NCBI RefSeq assembly: GCF_000315625.1
Contig: NW_005434429.1
Coordinates: 1-22,161 of the forward strand
Length of the DNA stretch: 22,161 bases
Reading direction: 5' to 3'
Origin: Guillardia theta CCMP2712
Taxonomy: Eukaryota; Cryptophyceae; Pyrenomonadales; Geminigeraceae
Of this stretch, positions 7,688-15,360 are shown one piece after another. The notes below the pieces were generated by a model. It ran no database searches. It saw only the letters and a program-made list of their open reading frames with translations, and was not told the DNA's origin. The translations under genes were made by a program, and so were the position numbers. Position 1 is the first letter of the stretch; each line of letters opens with the position of its first letter.

Positions 7688-10157
7688 TTACTCTTGTTCC
7701 TCCTCCTCTTTCAGGCGTCGCAGCATGTACGAGGTTCGTTCGAGGCCCCTCTCGACCTCCACGTCTTGGTCGTTCTCCTTCTCCACAGCCACGTCATCCC
7801 AGGACTTGGCAACCAGCGACTCCTCTGGCAGCCCCATCCCTGACGGCAGGATCTCCTTCTTGATCTCCGAAGCTGACGTTCGTAGCCTGCGTGCGCATGG
7901 GCTCAGCCGCAGCTTTCGGCAGATGTAACATGCTCTTACCTCTTGCCGGCGGGTCCTCGGTACCCGACGCTTCTCTTGGGCCCCCAGTTCTTCTCAGGGT
8001 TCTTGGGGTACAGGGGAGATGGTCTGGGAGGAAGCGAGCGAGGTCAGCAAAGAGGGGCAGGGGACGCTCCACTTACCTCCTCACGCTCCTTGTGCTCGTC
8101 CGGTTCGTTGCGTTGACCTCCGCAACGTCATCGTCGGCAACGAGGATGCCCTCGTGCAGATTGAAGTTCAGGTTCCGGCTGCGAGCAAGGCAAGGCATGA
8201 AAAGGCAGGATAGTAGGGTTGAGCACTCGCTGCTACAGACCATGAGGTTGTGTTGAGACGAGTCTTGTCTATCATCAGCATCTCGCTGTTCACAATGTTC
8301 GTCCCCGCCTGTGATGTCATCAGCAATAGTGACGATTGGCCATCCGAAGTGCCTGAGTAAGCCGGGAGTAGACGATTTGTTTCTGCTTGATCCAGGCTCG
8401 GATCAAGTCCCACAGCAGTGCCAGAGGAGCATCGGTCTTGATCGCCAAGGGATCTATGTGGGACGACGAGACGTTGTAACCTGCCATCTTGACCAGTGCG
8501 CGCAGACCAGTTATCTTGGGAGCGCTACATCGCACCACCTGATGACGTCAACACTTCAGCAGCCTGCGGCAGTGCCTCATGCATAGCATGCCTTGGTCAT
8601 GGACGACAGTATCATGAAGAAGGGCACGTCAAGCTCAGCCTTCAGGAGGGTCAGGAGCCCGTCCAATCTGCTGTATGACGCCAAGTGACGCATATCTCGC
8701 TCAAGTATGCCCGCAATCTACAGGGCATCAGCATCAGACAGTCAGAACTGTTGCACTTCAGCGCATATCTCGACATCTCCCATCACCTCTGCTATGGCCG
8801 TCGCATTCTGGATGGGCCCAGTCCACACCGGGCCGCCGACAACGAACGGGCCAACCCCACAGCATCGACTCGCTCCCCTCTGCAACGCGGCGGCGGGCGG
8901 GCCGGTGGCACAGGAGATGCCTTTTGAGCTGGAAACCTCAGCCATCGGCTGGAGACTGTAGCTCTCACATCCCCTGCAGTGATAGACGAAGGCTGTGTTG
9001 GTGCAGGTGCGCTGAGCAGCATGGCGGTTGAGCCGCAGGCGTACGAAGACGCGGATGTAGAAGTCGATTGAGACTGACAGGACAGGCTCTGCCACCTTCC
9101 CTAACGAGGTTGCGAGGGTCTGAATTGTGTTGATGAGGATACGAATGGCCATCTCCTTGCTGTAAGGGGTGCGGAGGGGCATCGCGCTGTACCGCATGTA
9201 GGCCGCTTCAGGCTGCATGCCGCACAAGACTCTCATGTCCGTACAGGTCACACAGAGCATACCTCCATTCGCCATGGCATGCACAGCTGCCCCAAGGAGC
9301 GCTGATGGCGATCCGAAGGGGTCGAGGTCGATGGCCTGAAAGAAGTTTCCCTCGAGGACGGCAGCGAACATCACTTCCAGAGCATCCCTGTGGACTACCT
9401 GGACGAGGTTTGCGTCCACGTTCGAGAGGTTCAAGTTCTCTTCGATGGAGCTGACGGCACCCTCGTCCCGATCACTGGCGACGATCCGAGTGACGTTCGA
9501 GACCTCCTTGGAGTATCGGATGGCCCTGAGACCTGAGGCCGACATCGCGTCTAAGACCACCATCTCCCGTGAGAAGTTGGACAAGTTGTACCCGTGCTCC
9601 TCCAAGACTTCATCGGGAACTTCGACTTCCATCTTGCTTACCGACTGGTTCTGAGCTGCTTCCACAACTTCGTTGGCTGATGTTTGGTTCTCCCCCTGCT
9701 CCACTTCCATCGGCATGTTCGAGTTTCCTGCCGTTGCGTTCTCAGTTGACTCGACCTTGGTTGAGTTGTCCGACAGTTCGGAGTTCAGGTATTCTCTCAG
9801 GCATCGTCTCCTCCAACTTGCGCGGCGTTCCTCCAGGCAAGTGCTGACAAAATATTTCATGACGAGGACCGAGAGGTCCCTGTTGACTATCATCACATTG
9901 TTGTAGAACACGGTTCCATTCCGCACGTCGAACGTGGCGGACCCCTCATGCATGATGCTGGACTCACCCTCGCTCCCTCCCCTGAGCATCAGCGACCGAG
10001 CAAACGGGATTGCCGGGTTTCTTCTCAGAGATGGAGTGAGGGACAGCCTCCGTACGGTTGGCCGGGGCAACTGAGCAGGTCCAGTCCGTGAGCTGATGAT
10101 TGTCAGCAGAAACAAGAAGCAAGGAACGCCACAGGCGCCCTTGCGTACCGATACCAT
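7688..10157 (-). CDS. TRM1: tRNA (guanine-26-N2)-dimethyltransferase, Trm1 family
   Basis: Trm1 methylates N2 of guanine-26 in tRNA using S-adenosylmethionine. Seven exons: 10157-8787, 8717-8592, 8538-8374, 8308-8241, 8178-8077, 8023-7940 and 7886-7688, giving 704 residues. Family motifs in order: FYNNVMIVNRDLSV (about 84-97), SAM-site LDAMSASGLRAIRYSKE (202-218), catalytic-region IDLDPFGSPSALL (276-288), TCTDMRVLCG (304-313), MPLRTPYSKEMAIRILI (326-342), a cysteine cluster (385-432), WTGPI (445-449), KTDAP in exon 3, and NPEKNWGPKR (619-628). An acidic, Asn/Ser/Glu-rich insert spans about 125-190. The N-terminus (1-60) has a hydrophobic run then an Arg/Ser/Pro stretch, like a secretory or bipartite plastid leader. 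The exon 1 donor could instead be at 8774; exon 4 rests on splice phase only. Exon 2 ends in a GC donor. Confidence 0.9.
8539..8591 (-). other. GC-AG intron in the Trm1 gene
   Basis: A 53-nt segment between ATGACCAAG and GTGGTGCGATG begins GCATGC and ends CATCAG. Removing it joins SSMTK to VVRCSAPK in phase 0 and restores the family pattern before the GYxVSxxHxDP block. No GT donor in this stretch joins the frames as well. Confidence 0.7.
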
Positions 10158-10432
10158 GACGTGGAGAGGAGAGCGGGATGGGGCAGGAGAGGATCCCGTA
10201 TGGAACGACGGAGATGATGAAAGGAGAGCAATGTAGAAACTGGGATGAGATTGGTGTGAGAGGAAGAGGCAAGAGAGAAGGACGTTGAGATGAAACGAAG
10301 TGTGAGGGACTGAGGGATGGAAAAGGCGGCCCAGGGTGACGAGGATCAGCAGCTGGTTTTACACGTACGTGTTCAACAGCGTCAACGCTGTTCTCTTCAA
10401 CTTCCGCACCCACAATCTTGTTTGATTTAATT

Positions 10433-10467
10433 GGTGGTGGTGGTGGTGGTGGTGGTGGTGGTGGTGG
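10433..10467. repeat. GGT trinucleotide run
   Basis: About twelve tandem GGT units, followed by a G-rich GGA region to about 10725. Confidence 0.9.
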
Positions 10468-11310
10468 ATGAAGAGAAAGTGGGATGGTAGGGGGGGTGGG
10501 AGGCAAGGAGGAGTGGGGAGGAGGAGGAGGAGGAAGGGGGAGGTGGATCAGATGGGAGTGAGGAGGAGGGACAAGTAGGAGCAGGAGGATAGGGGGGGGG
10601 GGGGCGAGGAGGAGGGGGGAATGGGGGGGTTGGAGGAGGAGGAGGAGGAGGAGCAGGAGGATAGGGAGGAGGGGAGGAGGGGAGGAGGGTGGGGTTGGAG
10701 GAGGAGCAGAAGCAGGAGCAGGAGGAAGAGTGGGGGGTTTCTGCAGAACGAGACAGGACGGATCTATAGGGCCTCATCCCCGCTCTGCAGCTTTGATGAG
10801 TAATAAATATCTGAGTAAACATCGCCGTGACAATTGATCGCCCCGGCCCGGGCCCGGGCCCCGGTGCCGGGCGTCTCGGACTTGCCGGGGCGGGCATCCT
10901 CAGTGACTCACTTGACAGCCCTCATCCCCGCTCAATCTCTGGACAACATGAGGAAGCAGATGAAGAGCTCCAGATTTGACTGTCACATGAGCCTCAAGGT
11001 TGAAACGTTTCGATTTACAGCCTCGATCTTGTGGCTCTTATTTTCACGTACCCCTCCATATGAGTATTATCACCCCACCCCCATGGATTGCACGGGTCCT
11101 CTTTTCGCGACTTTACTGCAATGGACCCCCATCCCCAATTTTTTCTGAGAGGGTAGGGGGTGTTTTCAGAACCCCTTCTTTTAGTGGGGTAATGGGGGGT
11201 AGGTAATGGACCACCAGTACGTGGAGAAAGATGGGGAGCGACGCTGTACCAGGACAGCCACGAGAGCAGGATGAGGAGAAGATATAAAACAATGAGAGGC
11301 GGATGAGAGA

Positions 11311-11340
11311 GGAAGAGAGAGGAAGAGAGAGGAAGAGAGA
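11311..11340. repeat. 10-bp GGAAGAGAGA repeat
   Basis: Three exact copies of GGAAGAGAGA, with further GAGAGA-type sequence on both sides. Confidence 0.85.
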
Positions 11341-11550
11341 AAATGAAGATGAGAAAGAGAGAGAGGAAGGGTGATGATGCGAGAGGAGAGAAGAACTAGA
11401 CGGGAGAGTGAGATGAGACACAAGAGTGGAGGAGAAGACATAAGTGATGCATGTTGATGTGAATGGTTGCAGCAAAAGGGCGCTTACAATTATCATTCGT
11501 GATTTCAGAGGGCTCGGGATATTAGAGAGTAGCAGCAGGGGGTTCAAACA

Positions 11551-11575
11551 GAAACGAAACGAAACGAAACGAAAC
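11551..11575. repeat. GAAAC pentanucleotide repeat
   Basis: Five exact tandem copies of GAAAC. Confidence 0.95.
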
Positions 11576-11719
11576 GTGGGTTTAATGGCCAGTGCGAGTT
11601 TGAGGATGTTTGTGAGATGGGAAAGCAAAATTGATGAGGTAGCAAACGGAATGGTGTATGCCTTGCTGAAAAACATCCGCATCTGATTGTGTACTGACCA
11701 TCATGCAGACAGAAGCAAG

Positions 11720-11988
11720 ATGGATGGATCAAGGAAAAGTCCCTCTATGTTGGTGCTCGAAGGAAGCACGATTGTGAGGAAGAAGGTGACAGCGACTGCC
11801 ATCCTGAGTCCTCTCGTCTCATCCCCTTGCAGGCGAACTGTCTCATCCGGGAGCCTCTGCATTCGCCCAAGGAGTCCCTTCGCTACTCGCTCTCCTCCCC
11901 ACATGGCTCGGACAGGAGCGTGCGGTGGAGCACAGCACATCTGCTTCCCTCCTCGCCCTCCTCGTCATGCTCTTCGAGCTCGGAGTAG
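11720..11988 (+). CDS. Possible small two-exon Ser-rich protein (unrecognised)
   Basis: The model is exon 11720-11773 and exon 11833-11988, joined by removing a 59-nt GT...AG intron (GTGAGG...CCTTGCAG) in phase 0. The product would be 69 residues, beginning MDGSRKSPSMLVLEG and ending in a Ser-rich tail before TAG. It would converge on the ERLEC1-like gene, whose stop is at 12117. No domain, signal peptide or family is recognised. Support is limited to good splice signals, a typical intron length and an in-frame stop. It might be the 3' end of a longer gene, since the frame is open upstream to 11687. Confidence 0.28.
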
Positions 11989-12116
11989 GAGGGAAGGAGG
12001 AGATGAGGAGAGCGGAGCAGGGCAGGTTGTAAACTAGGAAGGAAGAGGAAGGGGAAGCGCCAAGATATCTTGTTAGAGTATTCCTAATGAACTGTACATT
12101 ACGGGAGGCACTGGTT

Positions 12117-14471
12117 TCATTTACTTTGGGTGGGGTAGCACTCGATCTGGCGGACGGTGTCTGTGCGAAGTGATCAGGCAGATGAGGTGGAGGTCAGTCG
12201 ACTTGCCTTTCTTGCTCTGGAAAGCCGGATGGTTGCAGATGAGGGGAGTGTAAAACACCAGAGCGTACCTGAGACCTGTCAAGAGGGCTCGAGGTGTGCT
12301 GGATGAGCTTACTTGCACGTAGACTTCTCCTTGATAGATGAGACAACGTTGAGACTGTTTGCAAAAGTTGTCATCCGTAAAGAACAGCACGATCCTTGCA
12401 TCATCCTCATCCTCGTCTTCATCATCAACAACAACACGTCCTCCACTACGGAATAACATGAAAACATAATCATCAACCAGAGCAAGAGCAAGGAACACAC
12501 CAAAAACAACATCGTCGTGAGCATCCATGACAAGTTGACATCTTTACCTGTCTGTGGCACACTTGAACTGAACTTCGACCTGCCGAGGTTCGCCTGTCAC
12601 GTCGCAGATAGTGCCCTTCGTGTAGGTCTGCGGGTCGACGTAAGAGCCAGGCAGAAGCATCGAGAACAGCGTTCCTGGGAGTAGAAGGCAGAGGAATCCT
12701 TTGAAGCGTCATCGATGTGGATACTGCGGAACAGAGCGAGTAAGAGCATGCATTAGTGTGTCGCAACAGCACTCACTTCCCCGAGTCGTCGACGATCTTC
12801 GACTCCTCATGGTATAATCCTGCCCAGCAGCTCAACTCCTCCTGCACCACCGCCGCCACCAGCACCACCAGCTCCAGCACCACATCCCCCTCCTTCTCTG
12901 TGGTAACTTACCCAGCATAAACTCAGCTGTGTTGACGCTATTCTCCTGGTGAAACTGCTTCAAGTGCTTCTGCCATCATCACAAGCTCCTGTCAAGTTTG
13001 CGCGTCCCCTCTGCTCCTCCCTCCCTCACTTGGTAGCAGAACTCGTAAGTCCACCAGCCCTCAACGCGATAGAAACAAGTCCCCGAAAGGCCAACAAGGT
13101 AGTCCGACACCTGCCGGGCTTGTCATTGGACTCAGTATCCGCTGCTATCTCACTCTTGGCTTCACATGTGAACCAGCATGGGTGCCTCCAGCAAGCAACG
13201 GATGATCGCTGCAAGATGCCTTCAGCTGGACTCATGTGCAGGAAATTCAGACCAGAGCAGCGGGGTTGCGAAGACGATGGTGTAGCTGCAAGTGGCATCC
13301 TCCTGGAAAGGGAGATAGAAGGGAGGAGGGGGAGAAGGACAGAAGGGTTGTCGATGAGAAGCCATCTGAGAGTGAGGAAAACATGGTCTGACCTTCATTG
13401 ATTCGATGTGGTTTTCCTTCCCTTCCACGCATCGATACAACACAACGGCATGTCGTGGTCCTGGGATGAGAGTGAGTGGCTGAGCTACGACCAACACAGA
13501 GAAGGAGTCGAGGGGAAGGGTTGAGATGAGACCGGGGAAATGGGATGGGGTGGGGGAAGGACTACCATTCGTCTCATCGCATCTTGTTCCTCCTTCGAAA
13601 TAGTGCTTTACGACAGAGGAATCCATCTGACCAATCAGGTCAACCACGGACCGTCTCTTTCCCAGCCCTCCACATCCTCTGTCTCCTTGCCCCCCCTCCC
13701 TCGCACGTCGCTCCTTTCGCTACTCACCGTGTCTTTGCTGACAACTTTGGGCACAACGGCTGTAAAATCAGGTGAGTTCTGATGTTGCTGGTTCACCCCT
13801 GACCTCGATCGAAGTCTCCAAGAGAGTACTCGACCGTCGTCTTCCTGCCATCAACGTCACACCCAGTCCGAGCATCCACGGCCAGCCGCTACCTCGCCTC
13901 CTCGTGGAACTGCCTGATCTTCTTCCCATGGCAGAGCTGCAACGAGCATCAGAGGTACCCTCCGTTGCCTTCGACTCAACCTCAAAGTTCCAGTAGCCGT
14001 CCGGACGGAGGAAGCATCGGCCAGTGAGGGGCGCGAGGAGGGAGTCAAGGGACGGCAGTTCCTGCTCGCTCTTGGCGTTGATATCAGCTTGCTGTCGACA
14101 CGCGTGAGGAAGAGGCGACAAGGCTAATCCTGCGCTCTGACCTTCTTCTGCTCCTCGACATGCTGAGCATCCTGCTCCTCAGTCGTCTTGCTCGGCATCA
14201 CGCAGTCGAACTCTTTGCCATTCTTGTCCTTCATCTTGACATAGTCCGATCGATGCGCGGGCCTTGCAACGTTGTGCGTGATGACGGTGTACTTGACGTT
14301 GGGGATCTCCGTTCCCTGCTCGACATCCTGTTGGGGTTGTGCTGGGGTTGTGCCCAGGCATGTCTGGGGAGCAAGGAAGAAGACGGTGAGGGCGGTCAAG
14401 ATGAACGCGTCGCTGAGCGGATCAACGAAGGAGCATCTCCACCGACCCATGGACGCCAGCTGCTGTTTCAT
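12117..14471 (-). CDS. ER lectin with two MRH domains (ERLEC1/OS-9 family)
   Basis: Proteins of this family bind trimmed high-mannose glycans on misfolded proteins in the ER lumen and pass them to the HRD1 ubiquitin ligase. Seventeen exons on minus: 14471-14142, 14091-13981, 13936-13893, 13844-13804, 13759-13728, 13626-13566, 13460-13393, 13302-13253, 13208-13154, 13110-13030, 12969-12912, 12819-12777, 12723-12675, 12627-12548, 12354-12313, 12268-12207 and 12160-12117; 416 residues. A signal peptide with hydrophobic core (FILTALTVFFLA) ends near residue 40. MRH1 runs from Cys136 through GYWNFELCHGKKIRQFHEE and YSLGDFD to TPLLCDHP. MRH2 runs from Cys276 through GWWTYEFC and KQFHQE to TPLICNHPAF. 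Both keep the pocket Gln, Arg, Glu and Tyr positions; MRH1 has Tyr-Trp for the usual Trp-Trp. Two MRH domains suggest ERLEC1 rather than OS-9. No ER-retention tail is seen. A second in-frame ATG at 14450 is an alternative start. Confidence 0.87.
12161..12206 (-). other. GC-AG intron near the 3' end of the ERLEC1-like gene
   Basis: A 46-nt segment, AAAG|GCAAGT...CGCACAG|ACACC. The donor GCAAGT is the classic GC-AG consensus. Splicing joins NHPAFQSKK to DTVRQIECYPTQSK, resembling the Cys-containing ends of MRH proteins. Retention would give a different tail in an open frame, ending at TAA 12121. Confidence 0.65.
12628..12674 (-). other. Apparent GA-AG intron inside MRH2
   Basis: By homology a 47-nt segment must be skipped between TTCTACTCCCAG and ACCTACACG, joining SSAFYSQ to TYTKGTICD in phase 0, which matches the OS-9 pattern YHSQTYGNGSKCD. 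The segment ends CGCAG but starts GAACGC. No GT donor in range joins the two frames. It is one base from a strong donor (CAG|GTACGC), so a rare splice site, an allele or a sequence error are all possible. Confidence 0.5.
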
Positions 14472-14547
14472 CGAAAGTGACGCGTCAGGGGAAGGGGGGC
14501 GATGACAGGTTAGAGCATTGAATATCTTACTGAATATCCTATTGGAT

Positions 14548-14681
14548 ATCATCATCATCATGATCATCATCATCATCATGATCATGATCATCATCATGAT
14601 CATCATCATGATCATGATCATCATCATGATCATGATCATCATCATGATCATGATCATCATCATCATCATCATCATCATCAT
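14548..14681. repeat. ATC/ATGATC microsatellite array
   Basis: About 130 bp of ATC triplets punctuated by many GATC steps, in patterns such as ATCATGATCATGATCATC. The ATGATCAT words are self-complementary, so the array can fold. It ends about 75 bp upstream of the ERLEC1-like start. Confidence 0.92.
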
Positions 14682-14754
14682 CTGACATTCTTAGCTGAAT
14701 CCTCCCTCTGTCCATCCTTCTTCGCTCTCCAACACAGTTTCTCCCTACTTCTCA

Positions 14755-14792
14755 ATCCTCGAGTTCCTCATACATCCTCGAGTTCCTCATAC
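14755..14792. repeat. 19-bp direct duplication
   Basis: ATCCTCGAGTTCCTCATAC is repeated exactly in tandem, at 14755 and 14774. Confidence 0.92.
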
Positions 14793-14887
14793 ATCCTCGC
14801 TCTCCCCTTCCTCCCTTCCTGTCGTGCTGTGTGATGTTGAGCTGCCATGGTCACACTAACTTGCAACCGTCTGTAACTGTTCAAAAT

Positions 14888-15360
14888 TTCGCAGTGCCCG
14901 CCGGCCCCAGGCCGGCCCGGCCGCCTGGGGCGCCCGGGACCGGGCGCGGCCCGGCCCCGAGACGGTCGGACCGGCCGCGTGGTCCGCCCGGACAGTCGGT
15001 GCCTCCGGCTCCGCCTGCCGCAGGCTCAGGCTGGCACGGGCGGCCACCGCCCGTCGGAGGATTCGCCCAGACGGTAGCCGCGGAGAGGGCTGTCACCAAG
15101 TCAAACGGTGCCGATCGGACTGCCGCAGTGCCGCTGCCAGTGCCGCACGGACCGTACCGCCAGCCGCTGAGCCTCAGCGGGCCTCGGAGTGGCACGGCTC
15201 AGCTCTCAGTGCGGCTCGGAGTGACGGTCACGCTGATCGGACCGTACCGTACGGTGCCAGGGGGCCGACTCAGCCCCGAACTTGACTCCCCGGCGCCGCG
15301 GCGCCGCAGCGCAGTGACGCCGGGCCCGGCGCGGCCGCCGCCGGCCGCACCGTGGCTTTA
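14888..15360. other. GC-rich island, probably non-coding
   Basis: A sharply bounded block very rich in GGCC, CCGG and GCGCC words. Open frames run on both strands (for example plus 14831-15373, Pro/Arg/Gly-rich), as expected when stop codons are depleted by GC content. None shows a domain or conserved motif. GGACCGTACCG occurs twice, near 15148 and 15238. Confidence 0.5.

Larger units (their letters stand above)
10158..11719. other. Purine-rich intergenic stretch upstream of Trm1
   Basis: The plus strand is G/A-rich over much of 10160-10735, with GGT repeats (about 10433-10467) and GGA/GGGG runs (about 10500-10725). A GC-rich palindromic patch at 10841-10871 (CGGCCCGGGCCCGGGCC type) resembles other GC boxes in the window. 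GGAAGAGAGA repeats (11311-11340) and GAAAC repeats (11551-11575) follow. Long Pro/Ser open frames on minus follow from the purine tracts. The Trm1 promoter should lie just above 10157, but I can name no element. A plus frame at 11444-11686 has no recognised domain. Confidence 0.5.
14472..14887. other. Upstream region of the ERLEC1-like gene
   Basis: This stretch holds the ATC/GATC array and a CT-rich stretch with a 19-bp direct duplication. The ERLEC1-like promoter should lie here, but no defined element is recognisable. The poly-Met frame running into the gene is the array read on minus and is probably not part of the protein. Confidence 0.5.

Noticed and set aside
14124-14681. Poly-Met/Ile N-terminus fused to the ER-lectin frame
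   Set aside because: The poly-Met part is the ATC/GATC array. A normal signal peptide starts at the downstream ATG 14471.
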